A stretch of 64,000 nucleotides of DNA from Palleronia abyssalis. Its GTDB lineage: Bacteria > Pseudomonadota > Alphaproteobacteria > Rhodobacterales > Rhodobacteraceae. The notes under the pieces are model-generated. The model had not been told where the DNA came from, made no database searches, and worked only from the letters and a program-made list of their open reading frames with translations. Below, piece after piece: positions 43,841 to 53,093 of this stretch (positions are counted from its first letter, which is position 1; each line of letters begins with the position of its first letter). The stretch is taken from NCBI RefSeq assembly GCF_900302445.1, contig NZ_ONZF01000003.1, positions 186,001-250,000 on the forward strand. Direction: 5' to 3'. Both the position numbers and the translations under genes were made by a program.

Positions 43841-45508
43841 ATGTACAAGTACAACGATTTCGACGAAGCCTTCGTGCGCGAGCGCGTGTCCCAGTTCCGC
43901 GCCCAGGTCGAACGCCGCATCGACGGCTCGCTGACTGAGGACGAGTTCAAGCCGCTGCGCCTGATGAACGGCCTGTATCTGCAACTGCACGCCTACATGC
44001 TGCGCGTGGCGATCCCCTATGGCACGCTGTCCAGCCGCCAGATGCGCCAGCTTGGCATGATCGCCGATCGCTGGGACGAGGGCTATGGCCATTTCACCAC
44101 GCGCCAGAACATTCAGTACAACTGGCCCAAGCTGAAGGACATTCCCGACATCCTCGACGCGCTGGCCGATGTCGAGATGCACGCGATCCAAACCTCCGGA
44201 AACACGATCCGCAACGTAACTGCCGACCATTTCGCAGGGGCCGCGCAGGACGAGATTCGCGATCCCCGCCCCTATGCCGAATTGCTGCGCCAGTGGTCCA
44301 CCGACCACCCGGAATTCCAGTTCCTGCCGCGCAAGTTCAAGATCGCCATCACCGGCGCCGAACACGACCGCGCGGTCATCAAGGCCCACGACATCGGCCT
44401 GCAGATCGTCGAGAAGGACGGAGAGATCGGCTTCCGCGTGTTGGCCGGAGGTGGCCTGGGCCGGACGCCGATGATCGGCAAGGTCGTGCGCGATTTCGTC
44501 CCCGAGGCCGACCTGCTGCCCTATTGCGAGGCCATCGTCAGCGTCTACAACCTGCTGGGCCGCCGCGACAACAAGTTCAAGGCGCGCATCAAGATCACCG
44601 TGCACGAGACCGGGATCGAGGAAATTCGCCGCTTGGTCGAGGAACGCTTCGCCGAGATCCGCCCCGCCTTCACCGGCGTGGACCAGCAGATCCTGGGCGA
44701 GATCCAGTCCCAGTTCGCCCCGCCCGCGTTCGAGGCCGCGGATCTTGCCGCCTACCGGCAGGCGTATGACGCGGACCCGGTCTTCCGCGCCTGGGTCGAC
44801 ACCAACGTCACGCCCCACAAGCGCGACGATCATGGCATCGTCTCGATCTCGCTGAAAAAGCCGGGCGCCACCCCGGGCGACGCGACCGCACACCAGATGG
44901 AAGTCATGGCCGCGCTGGCCGAGGCTTACGGCTATGATGAGCTTCGGATCAGCCACGAGCAGAACGTCATCCTGCCCCATGTCAGCCGCGCCGATCTGCC
45001 CGAAATCCACCGCGCGTTGAAGGAGGCGGACCTTGCCGCCGCCAATATCGGGTTGCTTAGCGACATCATCGCCTGCCCCGGCATGGATTACTGCGCACTG
45101 GCCACCGCACGCTCGATCCCCGTCGCGCAAGACATCGCGACCCGCTTCGAGGAGCTGAAGCTTGAACACGAGATCGGCCCGATGAAGATCAAGATCTCGG
45201 GCTGCATCAACGCCTGCGGCCACCACCATGTCGGCCATATCGGGATCCTCGGCCTCGACCGCGCGGGGGTCGAGAACTACCAGATCACGCTGGGCGGCGA
45301 CGGGACCGAGGATGCCACCATCGGCACCCGCACCGGCCCCGGATTCGCCTATGACGAGATCGTCCCCGCGATCGAGCGCATCATGCTGAAATACCTGGAC
45401 ATTCGCGAGGCTGAGGACGAGACCTTCCTGCAGACCTATCGCCGGGTCGGGATGGAGCCATTCAAGGCCGCGCTGTACCCGGAAAAGGCGAAGCAAGATG
45501 CGGCATGA
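43841..45508 (+). CDS. cysI: Assimilatory nitrite/sulfite reductase (siroheme, Fe-S)
   Basis: A 555-residue reductase containing siroheme and a [4Fe-4S] cluster. It reduces sulfite to sulfide. N-terminal ferredoxin-like half (YGTLSSRQMRQLGMIADRWDEGYGHFTTRQNIQYNWPK), second half with cluster ligands CPGMDYCALATARS and GCINACGHHHVGHIG. Context with cysH and cysG supports sulfite rather than nitrite. ATG 43841 is four bases after the previous stop. The 3' end overlaps cysH by eleven bases. Confidence 0.93.
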   Translation: MYKYNDFDEAFVRERVSQFRAQVERRIDGSLTEDEFKPLRLMNGLYLQLHAYMLRVAIPYGTLSSRQMRQLGMIADRWDEGYGHFTTRQNIQYNWPKLKDIPDILDALADVEMHAIQTSGNTIRNVTADHFAGAAQDEIRDPRPYAELLRQWSTDHPEFQFLPRKFKIAITGAEHDRAVIKAHDIGLQIVEKDGEIGFRVLAGGGLGRTPMIGKVVRDFVPEADLLPYCEAIVSVYNLLGRRDNKFKARIKITVHETGIEEIRRLVEERFAEIRPAFTGVDQQILGEIQSQFAPPAFEAADLAAYRQAYDADPVFRAWVDTNVTPHKRDDHGIVSISLKKPGATPGDATAHQMEVMAALAEAYGYDELRISHEQNVILPHVSRADLPEIHRALKEADLAAANIGLLSDIIACPGMDYCALATARSIPVAQDIATRFEELKLEHEIGPMKIKISGCINACGHHHVGHIGILGLDRAGVENYQITLGGDGTEDATIGTRTGPGFAYDEIVPAIERIMLKYLDIREAEDETFLQTYRRVGMEPFKAALYPEKAKQDAA

Positions 45509-46250
45509 AGCGTTCGACACCCCCGTCGCGACCCGCGTCGCCGAGCTGAACAAGCGCTACGCGCACCACGCCGCCATCGACGTGCTGCGCCATGCATTGA
45601 GGGATAATGACGTGGGCAAGGTTGCCATGGTTTCGTCCTTCGGGGCGGAATCCGTAGCGCTGCTGCACCTTGTGTCGGTCGTCAATCCTAAGACGCCGGT
45701 CCTGTTTCTGGACACGCAGATGCTGTTCAAGGAAACGCTGGAGTATCAAAAGGAGGTCGCCAGGAAGCTCGGCCTCACCGATGTCCGGATCCTGAAACCC
45801 GATCCCGACGATACCGCCAGGCTGGACCCGGACGGGCAGCTCAACGTCACCGACCCGGATGCGTGCTGCAACTTTCGCAAGACCGTGCCGCTGGCACGCG
45901 CCCTCGACGGGTTCGACGCATGGATCACCGGGCGCAAGCAGTATCAAGGCGGGGCGCGCACCGATCTGGACTTCTTCGAGGAAGAACCGGGCTCGGGCCG
46001 CATCAAGATCAATCCGCTGGTCCATTGGGAACGCGACGCGACGCGCGAATACATGGTCAACAACAAGCTGCCCCGTCATCCGCTGGTCAGCCAGGGGTAC
46101 CCCTCGATCGGATGCGAGCCCTGCACCAGCAAGGTGAACCCGGGCGAGGACGAACGCGCCGGGCGCTGGCGCGGCCAGGAAAAGGAAGAATGCGGGATCC
46201 ACTTCGTCAACGGCAAGATGGTCCGCATCAAGAAGGAGGACGCGGCATGA
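45498..46250 (+). CDS. cysH: Adenylyl-sulfate/phosphoadenylyl-sulfate reductase
   Basis: A 250-residue PAPS/APS reductase giving sulfite. PP-loop motif is VSSFGAESVALLHLV. The four Fe-S Cys of APS-type reductases are present as C123-C124 and C206/C209, and the catalytic Cys C232 lies in ECGIH near the C-terminus. The CC...CxxC pair indicates the bacterial [4Fe-4S] type that prefers APS, unlike E. coli CysH. It overlaps the cysI end and the next start. Confidence 0.94.
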   Translation: MRHEAFDTPVATRVAELNKRYAHHAAIDVLRHALRDNDVGKVAMVSSFGAESVALLHLVSVVNPKTPVLFLDTQMLFKETLEYQKEVARKLGLTDVRILKPDPDDTARLDPDGQLNVTDPDACCNFRKTVPLARALDGFDAWITGRKQYQGGARTDLDFFEEEPGSGRIKINPLVHWERDATREYMVNNKLPRHPLVSQGYPSIGCEPCTSKVNPGEDERAGRWRGQEKEECGIHFVNGKMVRIKKEDAA

Positions 46251-46666
46251 GCGTCATCGTCACAGATCAAGGTTTCGCCCCCGACGACTGGGAAGCTGGC
46301 TATACCCCGCTGCAAAATCACCCCAGCGACGAGGCCGGGCGGGGTCTGGCGCTGGACGTGCCTTCAGACACCGATCCCGTGCAAATGGACGGCAAGCTGG
46401 GGGGCGTCGCGATGATCCGCGTGGACTTCCCAAGCTTTTCCGACGGGCGCGGTTTCACCATCGCCCGCCAATTGCGCCGCTTGGGCTATGAGGGCCGCTT
46501 GCGTGCCAAGGGCCACGTGATCGCCGATCAATACGCCATGGCGCGCCGCGCCGGGTTCGACGAGGTCGAGATCGACGACGATCTGGCCGCCCGTCAGCCC
46601 GAGGATCAGTGGCTGGCCCGCGCCAAGTGGCAAGCCCACGACTATCAAAGCCGCCTGCGCGGCTGA
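46247..46666 (+). CDS. DUF934 protein of sulfate-assimilation operon
   Basis: A 139-residue protein of the DUF934 family, typically encoded with cysI/cysH. Conserved core: IRVDFPSFSDGRGFTIARQLRRLGYEGRLRAKGHVIADQYAMARRAGFDEVEID. The biochemical function is unknown; position implies an accessory role in sulfite reduction. ATG 46247 overlaps the cysH stop by four bases. The long upstream open frame is antisense-like noise in cysH. Confidence 0.88.
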   Translation: MSVIVTDQGFAPDDWEAGYTPLQNHPSDEAGRGLALDVPSDTDPVQMDGKLGGVAMIRVDFPSFSDGRGFTIARQLRRLGYEGRLRAKGHVIADQYAMARRAGFDEVEIDDDLAARQPEDQWLARAKWQAHDYQSRLRG

Positions 46667-46729
46667 CCCGCCTTTCGCATCGAAAACGACCCCGTTACAG
46701 AAGGGCCGGACCCGTTCCGGCAACCCAGA

Positions 46730-47548
46730 ATGAATGACATGACCTCCGTCGCCAACCCAAAGACCCCTACCCTTCCCGACGCGCAAACGGTTCAGTCGGT
46801 CACGCATTGGACCGACCGGCTGTTCTCGTTCCGGGTGTCGCGGCCTGCCTCGCTGCGCTTCCGCTCGGGCGAGTTCGTGATGATCGGCCTGTTGAAGGAT
46901 GACGGCAAACCGCTTCTGCGCGCCTATTCCATCGCCTCGCCCGCCTGGGACGACGAGCTCGAATTCTACTCGATCAAGGTACAGGACGGCCCGCTGACCT
47001 CGCGTCTTCAGCACATTCAGCCCGGCGACCAGATCATCCTGCGCCCCAAGCCCGTGGGCACGCTGGTGCATGACGCCCTGCTTCCGGGCAACCGGCTGTG
47101 GTTCTTCTCGACCGGAACCGGCATCGCGCCGTTCGCCAGCCTGATCCGCGAGCCGCAAACCTACGAGGATTATGACCAGGTCATCCTGACCCACACCTGC
47201 CGCGACGTGGCCGAGCTGGAATACGGCCGGCAGCTGGTCGAGCACGTGAAATCGGACGAGATGATGCGTGAGCTGACTGAGGGGGGCGTGGACAAGCTGG
47301 TCTACTACCCCACCACAACACGCGAGGAGAGCCCGAAGATGGGTCGGATCACCGACCTTCTGCGCTCGGGCGAGGTTTTCCGTGACCTCGGCATCGACGG
47401 CATTACGCCGGGCACGGACCGTGCAATGGTCTGCGGGTCGCTGGGGCTGAACAACGATCTGAAGGAAATTCTGGAAGGCTTCGGTCTGCGCGAGGGCGCG
47501 AACAGCGATCCTGCCGAATACGTGGTGGAAAAGGCCTTTGTCGGCTGA
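46730..47548 (+). CDS. fpr: Ferredoxin/flavodoxin-NADP reductase
   Basis: A 272-residue FAD enzyme of the Fpr subclass. FAD motif RAYSIASPAWDDELEFYSIKV near residues 61-80, NADP-binding FFSTGTGIAPFASLI and YDQVILTHTCRDVAELEY, MVCGSLGLN and the C-terminal aromatic-poor tail VEKAFVG typical for bacterial Fpr. It supplies electrons, probably to the sulfite reductase upstream. Start ATG 46730, or 46739 four codons in. Confidence 0.93.
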   Translation: MNDMTSVANPKTPTLPDAQTVQSVTHWTDRLFSFRVSRPASLRFRSGEFVMIGLLKDDGKPLLRAYSIASPAWDDELEFYSIKVQDGPLTSRLQHIQPGDQIILRPKPVGTLVHDALLPGNRLWFFSTGTGIAPFASLIREPQTYEDYDQVILTHTCRDVAELEYGRQLVEHVKSDEMMRELTEGGVDKLVYYPTTTREESPKMGRITDLLRSGEVFRDLGIDGITPGTDRAMVCGSLGLNNDLKEILEGFGLREGANSDPAEYVVEKAFVG

Positions 47549-47574
47549 ACCAGGCGACCTTCGGAGAAAAAGCG

Positions 47575-47604
47575 AAGCCCCGGCGCAGCTCTGCGCCGGG
47601 GCTT
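47575..47604. terminator. Bidirectional terminator between fpr and lipoprotein gene
   Basis: AAGCCCCGGCGCAG (47575-47588), CT, CTGCGCCGGGGCTT (47591-47604): a perfect 14-bp stem. U-rich on the plus strand (CTTTG) and preceded by AAAAAGCGAA, so it can serve both convergent genes: fpr ends at 47548 and the lipoprotein gene at 47610. Confidence 0.85.
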
Positions 47605-47609
47605 TGTCG

Positions 47610-48446
47610 TCATTCGGTGGTGGCAGCGGCGTTCGCTTCCATGTCGAACGCAATCCGCAGGCGCTCGATCAACGCCTCGACCGCGACCTCGTTCTCGGTG
47701 TCGACGGTCTCTACGGCCTGGACCAAGGCATCCCGCGTCTCTTGATCGAGATCGGTCTGCTCTTCTTCCATGTAGGCGACGATGCGGTCCGGATCGAACC
47801 CGTCCTCGGTCAGAAGCTCGTCGATTGTGACGCCGCCATCGGCGCCGGACCCGGCAACACCCTCTTCCTGGGCCGCTTCGGTCGCTTCGACCTCGGCAGC
47901 TTGGGCCGGGGATTCGCCATCTTGCGCGGCCGCACGGGCTGCTTCAGTCGCTTCCGAGGACGCTTCCCCGGTGCTCGAGGTTTCCGCCTCGGTCACTTCA
48001 GCAGCCGAATCCTCGGGGGCATCGACCGCGGCCGCTTGCTCGTCATCCGACGTACCGGCTGCAGTGGTTTCGCCGTCCGTCATCCCGGTCGCCTCTTCGG
48101 CTTCCTGCTCGGCCTCTTCGGCAGTGGCTTCCGCTTCGGCGGCCGCGTCTTCGGCTTCGGCTTCGGCATCTTCCGCGGCGGCCTCTACGTCCTGCGCGAC
48201 GTCTTCAGCTTCTGCACCGACGTCCTCAGCGGTCTCTTCCACCTCGGCCTCGGCTTCTTCCACTTCGGCAGATGCTTCGTCCACGGTCTCTTCGACTTCG
48301 GCCTCGGCCTCTTCAGCCATGTCGGTCGAGTCCTCCGCGACCGAACTGGTCTCCTCGGTCGTGGTCTCGGTCTCTTCTTCCTGGCAGGCGGCCAGCGTCA
48401 TGCCAGCGGCCAGAAGCGCAGCAAGCGATGTCATACGCGTCAACAT
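47610..48446 (-). CDS. Acidic low-complexity lipoprotein
   Basis: A 278-residue protein. Lipobox LAAC gives lipid-anchored C21 ([21 protein letters not shown]). Residues about 22-190 are almost wholly Glu, Ala, Thr, Ser and Asp in irregular repeats of [11 protein letters not shown] type; a more normal C-terminal domain follows (about 205-270; [27 protein letters not shown]). The strong negative charge suggests a flexible envelope spacer. No family recognised. Confidence 0.8.
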   Translation of the reverse strand: MLTRMTSLAALLAAGMTLAACQEEETETTTEETSSVAEDSTDMAEEAEAEVEETVDEASAEVEEAEAEVEETAEDVGAEAEDVAQDVEAAAEDAEAEAEDAAAEAEATAEEAEQEAEEATGMTDGETTAAGTSDDEQAAAVDAPEDSAAEVTEAETSSTGEASSEATEAARAAAQDGESPAQAAEVEATEAAQEEGVAGSGADGGVTIDELLTEDGFDPDRIVAYMEEEQTDLDQETRDALVQAVETVDTENEVAVEALIERLRIAFDMEANAAATTE

Positions 48447-48600
48447 AGGGACACTCCTTCCTCGTGATATCGCCGGTGGATCCGGCCCTCATTCGCCTTC
48501 CAACGCGGCAAATCGCACGAAGGTCCGGCATGGCTTGAAGCAGACGCCCCGAGACGCTAAATTGCCTGCCTGTAATATTGTCTTGAGAGAGGACACACCC

Positions 48601-49143
48601 ATCGCCCGCAGACCTCATAACGCGCCCCCCACGCGTGACACCGGACCCCGCGTCAACGGCCGCATCCGTGCCCCCGAAATCCGCCTGATCGGCGCGGATG
48701 GGGAAAACGCAGGCGTCGTGACGCCCGATCGCGCCATGGAAATGGCCGAACAGGCCGGGTTGGACTTGGTCGAGATTTCGCCCAACGCCACACCGCCCGT
48801 GTGCAAGATCATGGATTTCGGCAAGTTCAAATACGAACAGCAGAAGCGGGAATCCGAGGCACGCAAGAAGCAGAAGACGATCGAGGTGAAGGAGGTCAAG
48901 TTCCGCCCCAACACCGACACGCACGACTACGAAGTCAAGATGCGTAACGTTTTCAAATTCCTTGAAAACGGCGACAAGGTGAAGGTCACGCTGCGGTTCC
49001 GTGGCCGCGAGATGGCGCACCAGAACTTGGGCCGCGAGCTGCTGGAGCGTGTGGCCGAGGACACCAAGGAGATCGGCAAGGTCGAGAACTTCCCGAAGAT
49101 GGAAGGCCGCCAGATGGTCATGATGATCGGCCCCTCGCGCTAG
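48601..49143 (+). CDS. infC: Translation initiation factor IF-3 (AUC start)
   Basis: A 180-residue IF-3 with N-domain ([63 protein letters not shown]), linker and C-domain ([17 protein letters not shown]). The frame has no ATG at the N-terminus; the family start ([10 protein letters not shown]) coincides with ATC at 48601, preceded by GAGAGGA. Rare start codons such as AUU/AUC allow IF-3 to repress its own translation. A TTG six codons upstream lacks a ribosome-binding site. rpmI and rplT do not follow. Confidence 0.94.
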   Translation: MARRPHNAPPTRDTGPRVNGRIRAPEIRLIGADGENAGVVTPDRAMEMAEQAGLDLVEISPNATPPVCKIMDFGKFKYEQQKRESEARKKQKTIEVKEVKFRPNTDTHDYEVKMRNVFKFLENGDKVKVTLRFRGREMAHQNLGRELLERVAEDTKEIGKVENFPKMEGRQMVMMIGPSR

Positions 49144-49165
49144 GACCAACTGCCAGACCGGACAG

Positions 49166-49194
49166 GCCCGGACCGCGTTGCGGCCGGGCTTTTT
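49166..49194 (+). terminator. Intrinsic terminator after infC
   Basis: GCCCGG-A-CCGC, loop GTT, GCGG-CCGGGC followed by TTTTT: a ten-pair stem with a bulged A and a U5 tract, 22 bases after the infC stop. The convergent murD gene ends ten bases further on. Confidence 0.85.
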
Positions 49195-49203
49195 CGTGCC
49201 CGC

Positions 49204-50592
49204 CTACCCGGTCTGGTCCAGCGCACCGACGAGGCGTTTGAAATCGTCGCCGCGCTTCTCGAAATTCGGATACTGGTCGAAACTGGCCGCTGCGGGGGCC
49301 AGTAGAACTACCTCGCCCGGTGCGGCCTCGGCTGCCGCGCGGGCCACGGCAACTTCCATGGTTTCGCAGATCTCGACCGGGATACTGGTCAGCTGCACCG
49401 CGAAATCCCGCGCCGAATGCCCGATCAGATAGGCCTTTGACACCGATCCCAGGAACGGCTCCAACGCGGTGACCCCGCCTTCCTTGCCCAGACCGCCAGC
49501 GATCCAGCGCACCTTGTCGAAGGCAAGAAGGGCCTTGGCGGCCGCATCGACATTCGTCGCCTTCGAATCGTTCACGAACCGCACCCCGGCTCGCTCGGCC
49601 ACCAGTTCCGACCGGTGCGGCAGTCCTGCGAAGCTGTGGAACGCGGATTCGATTGCCTTGGGCGACAGCCCCAGCGCACGCGTCGCGGCATAGGCGGCGC
49701 ACGCGTTCTGGTGGTTGTGACTGCCCGGCAGTCCTTTCACCGCGCGCAGGTCGATGGCACCGACCTGTCGTCCCTTGCGCCATTCGGCAAGGTATCCTTT
49801 CCGCGCAACCACGGACCAGCCGGGGCCGGGCAGCTTGCGGTCGACGCTAATGCGGATGACGCGGTCGTCGCCGGCGCCCTCGGCCATCTGACCGGCCAGG
49901 AACCGCCCTTCGATCTCGTCCACGCCGATCACCGCGCGGTCCGGACCGCCTTCCGAGAACAGCCTGCGCTTGGCCGCAAAATATCCGCCCATCCCGCCAT
50001 GCCGGTCCAGATGGTCGGGCGACAGGTTGGTGAACACCGCGACATCGGGGGTCAACGCCCGCGCCAGTTCGGTCTGATAGCTCGACAGCTCCAGCACGAC
50101 CACGTCACCCTCGCCCGGCGGGTCCAGGTCCAGCACGCCGCGCCCGATATTGCCGGCCAGTTGCACCTGTCGGCCGTCACTGCGCAGCACATGGTCGATC
50201 AGGGCGGCGGTCGTGGACTTCCCGTTCGATCCCGTCACCGCGATCACCTTGGGCAATCCGTCCACACCGACGGACCGGAAAAACAGGCCAATATCGTTAT
50301 CCACCGGCACGCTTGCCGCCAAGGCGGCCGACACGACGGCATGGGGCTGCGGATACAGATGAGGGATCCCGGGCGAGACGATCAGCTCGGCAATCCCCTC
50401 GAACGCGCCGCCGCGGGTCAGGTCGGTGACGGTGAACCCCTCGTCCTCGGCCCTTTGCCGTCCCTCGGCACCGTCATCCCAGCACACCGGCTCTCCTCCG
50501 CCGGCACGGATCGCCCGCGCGGCCGAAAGGCCGGACCGCCCAAGGCCCAGAACGGCGATCTTGCGCCCGCTGACGCCCGTGACCGGGATCAT
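49204..50592 (-). CDS. murD: UDP-N-acetylmuramoyl-L-alanine:D-glutamate ligase
   Basis: A 462-residue Mur ligase adding D-Glu to UDP-MurNAc-L-Ala. N-terminal Rossmann-like [17 protein letters not shown]-binding [15 protein letters not shown], and the C-domain with [20 protein letters not shown] and ILLAP-like [17 protein letters not shown] at 50590-50592 overlaps the mraY stop by four bases. The open frame continues upstream through mraY in another frame and is not real. Last gene of the dcw cluster before a convergent infC. Confidence 0.95.
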   Translation of the reverse strand: MIPVTGVSGRKIAVLGLGRSGLSAARAIRAGGGEPVCWDDGAEGRQRAEDEGFTVTDLTRGGAFEGIAELIVSPGIPHLYPQPHAVVSAALAASVPVDNDIGLFFRSVGVDGLPKVIAVTGSNGKSTTAALIDHVLRSDGRQVQLAGNIGRGVLDLDPPGEGDVVVLELSSYQTELARALTPDVAVFTNLSPDHLDRHGGMGGYFAAKRRLFSEGGPDRAVIGVDEIEGRFLAGQMAEGAGDDRVIRISVDRKLPGPGWSVVARKGYLAEWRKGRQVGAIDLRAVKGLPGSHNHQNACAAYAATRALGLSPKAIESAFHSFAGLPHRSELVAERAGVRFVNDSKATNVDAAAKALLAFDKVRWIAGGLGKEGGVTALEPFLGSVSKAYLIGHSARDFAVQLTSIPVEICETMEVAVARAAAEAAPGEVVLLAPAAASFDQYPNFEKRGDDFKRLVGALDQTG

Positions 50593-51674
50593 CGCAGCTT
50601 CAACGTCGCAAGGCCGATCAGCGCAAGGATCAGCGAGATGATCCAGAACCGGATCACGATCTGCGGTTCGGCCCAGCCACGCTTCTCGAAATGGTGGTGG
50701 ATCGGGGCCATCAGGAAAACGCGCTTGCCCGTACTCTTGAAGTACAGGACCTGAATGATGACCGACAGCGCCTCGACCACGAAAAGGCCGCCGACGATGG
50801 CCAGCACAAGCTCGTGCTTGATCGCCACGGCAATGGCCCCCAGTGCCCCACCCAGGGCGAGGCTTCCGGTATCGCCCATGAAGACCGCGGCCGGCGGCGC
50901 GTTGTACCACAGAAAGCCCAAGCCCCCGCCGATCAACGCGGCGGTAAAGATCAGGATCTCTCCCGTACCGGGCACGTAGTGGACGCCCAGATATTCGGTG
51001 AAATCCGTCCGCCCCACGGTATAGGCAATAACGCCCAGCGTCGCGGCGGCGATCATCACCGGCATGATCGCCAGCCCGTCCAGCCCGTCGGTCAGGTTCA
51101 CGGCATTCGCCGCCCCCACGATCACGATCATCGCGAAGGGTACGAACATCACCCCAAGGTTCAGAAGCACGTTGGCAAAGACGGGAAAGGCTAATTGCCC
51201 GGTCAGATCGGCGGGGTGGAACCATGCGGCCCAAGCCCCCGCGATCCCGGCGATGGTGAACCCGATCAGCAGCCGCACCCGCCCCGACAGACCGGCATGG
51301 GTGTTCTTGGTGACCTTGGCATAGTCGTCGAGGAACCCGATCACGCCGAAGCCGCCCGTGACGAACAACAGCATCCACACGTATGGGTTGTCGAGCCGCG
51401 CCCATAGCAGGGTCGAAACCAGAAGCGCCCCCAGAATCAGCACCCCGCCCATTGTCGGCGTTCCGGCCTTGGTGGTCAGGTGTCCCTCCGGGCCGTCGGC
51501 GCGAATGGGCTGCCCGTGCTTCTGGCGCTTGCGCAGAAGGTTGATCAGGGGCTGTCCGAACACGAACCCGAAAACAAGGGCGGTGAAGAACCCGGCGCCG
51601 GCGCGGAAGGTGATGTACTGGAACAGGTTGAACAGATCCCCCCCGTCAGAGAACTCGGTCAGCCAGTAAAGCAT
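50589..51674 (-). CDS. mraY: Phospho-N-acetylmuramoyl-pentapeptide transferase
   Basis: A 361-residue integral membrane enzyme making lipid I. Ten membrane segments; motifs are [30 protein letters not shown] (catalytic Asp), [11 protein letters not shown] and [13 protein letters not shown]. All are canonical. Between murF and murD with four-base gaps or overlaps. Confidence 0.97.
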   Translation of the reverse strand: MLYWLTEFSDGGDLFNLFQYITFRAGAGFFTALVFGFVFGQPLINLLRKRQKHGQPIRADGPEGHLTTKAGTPTMGGVLILGALLVSTLLWARLDNPYVWMLLFVTGGFGVIGFLDDYAKVTKNTHAGLSGRVRLLIGFTIAGIAGAWAAWFHPADLTGQLAFPVFANVLLNLGVMFVPFAMIVIVGAANAVNLTDGLDGLAIMPVMIAAATLGVIAYTVGRTDFTEYLGVHYVPGTGEILIFTAALIGGGLGFLWYNAPPAAVFMGDTGSLALGGALGAIAVAIKHELVLAIVGGLFVVEALSVIIQVLYFKSTGKRVFLMAPIHHHFEKRGWAEPQIVIRFWIISLILALIGLATLKLR

Positions 51675-51677
51675 GGG

Positions 51678-53093
51678 TCAGGTGTCCTGTTGGGCGGCAC
51701 GGCGGGTGCGATGGGCCATTTTGCGGATCGCGTCAACGACCACCGACGTTTTTGCCGATTTCGATCCCTTGCCCAGCACGATATCGCCGGAATGGACAAG
51801 ATGGCGAATATCGGCCGCCAGCTCTTCGGCCGTCTCGGCCCAGACCCCCTGGCGGTCGGGTGGCAGGGCGTCATGAAGGATGCGCATCAGCGGCCCCGAG
51901 GAATGGACGCAGGCGATCCGCTCCATCGCGGGAAGCTGCGCGAGGGCGGCGTGATGCGCGTCCGCTTCGGGGCCCAGTTCCAGCATGTCGCCCAGGATCG
52001 CCACGCGTCGGCCCCCGGGGCCGGGCTGGGCCGCGGCCAACCGGTCCAGCGCCGCCTCCATCGAGGCGGGGTTGGCGTTGAAGGCGTCGTCGATCAGCGT
52101 GATCTGGCGCCCTTCTATCTCGTCCAGAACGATCGTCTCTCGCGTACCCCGGCCCTGCGGGGGCTGCCACGCGCTGAGGTTGCGCGCGGTCAGATCCGGG
52201 TCCGCCCCCACGGCTTCGGCCGCGGCCAGAACGGATGCAGCGTTCATCGCAAGATGCTTGCCCGGGGCGGACAGAGAGACGAGGATCTCCGTGCCGTTCC
52301 GGATCGCGCGAAAAATTGTCTGCTCGTCCCGGAGCATGACGTCACAAACCCGCAGGTCACAGCCTTCCCCCGTGCCGAACCCGATTTCCCCTGGCCCGGC
52401 GGCGTCGGCCAGGATCGATGCGGTCGGAATGTCGGCGTTGTAGATACCGATCCCCCCAGCCTCTAGCCCGCGGAAGATCGACGCCTTCTCAACGGCGATC
52501 CCCTCGATACTTTCGAACGCCTCCAGATGGGCCGGCGCGACCGTGGTCACGATAGCCGCATGCGGGCGCGCCAGTTCGGACAGGGGCGCGATCTCGCCGG
52601 GATGGTTCATTCCGATCTCGATAATGCCCAACTCGGTCTCGGGCGGCATCCGCGCCAGCGTCAGCGGCACGCCCCAGTGATTGTTATAGCTCGCCTCGGC
52701 CGCATGAACGCGCATCTGCGCCGCGAAGGCCGCACGGGCCATTTCCTTGGTGGTGGTCTTGCCGACCGACCCGGTGATCGCCAGCACACGCCCCGTCAAA
52801 CGCGACCGGGCAAACCGCCCGAGACCTTCCAGCGCGGTCTGCACGTCGTCGACGATCAGCAAAGGCGCGCCCGGGTCCACCCCGTCGGGCACGCGGCTGA
52901 CCAAAGCCGCCGCAGCCCCCTTTTTCAGCGCAGTCGCCACGAAATCGTGCGCGTCCCGCGCGACCGTCAGCGCAACGAACAGATCGCCGGGCTGCAAGGT
53001 GCGCGTGTCAATGGAAACGCCGAAGGCCTGCCAGTCGCAGATGGTCCGGCCCCCGGTCGCGGCAACGGCATCGGCAGAGGTCCAGAGGCTCAT
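51678..53093 (-). CDS. murF: UDP-MurNAc-tripeptide:D-Ala-D-Ala ligase
   Basis: A 471-residue Mur ligase adding D-Ala-D-Ala. ATP-binding AITGSVGKTTTKEM, YNNHWGVPLTLARM and EIGMNHPGEI, IDDAFNANPASMEAALDRL, and C-domain LGDMLELGPEADAHH. Its start overlaps the murE end by four bases. Confidence 0.96.
   Translation of the reverse strand: MSLWTSADAVAATGGRTICDWQAFGVSIDTRTLQPGDLFVALTVARDAHDFVATALKKGAAAALVSRVPDGVDPGAPLLIVDDVQTALEGLGRFARSRLTGRVLAITGSVGKTTTKEMARAAFAAQMRVHAAEASYNNHWGVPLTLARMPPETELGIIEIGMNHPGEIAPLSELARPHAAIVTTVAPAHLEAFESIEGIAVEKASIFRGLEAGGIGIYNADIPTASILADAAGPGEIGFGTGEGCDLRVCDVMLRDEQTIFRAIRNGTEILVSLSAPGKHLAMNAASVLAAAEAVGADPDLTARNLSAWQPPQGRGTRETIVLDEIEGRQITLIDDAFNANPASMEAALDRLAAAQPGPGGRRVAILGDMLELGPEADAHHAALAQLPAMERIACVHSSGPLMRILHDALPPDRQGVWAETAEELAADIRHLVHSGDIVLGKGSKSAKTSVVVDAIRKMAHRTRRAAQQDT

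Noticed and set aside
43565-45553. 662-codon minus-strand open frame opposite cysI
   Set aside because: Shadow; cysI has all Fe-S/siroheme ligands.
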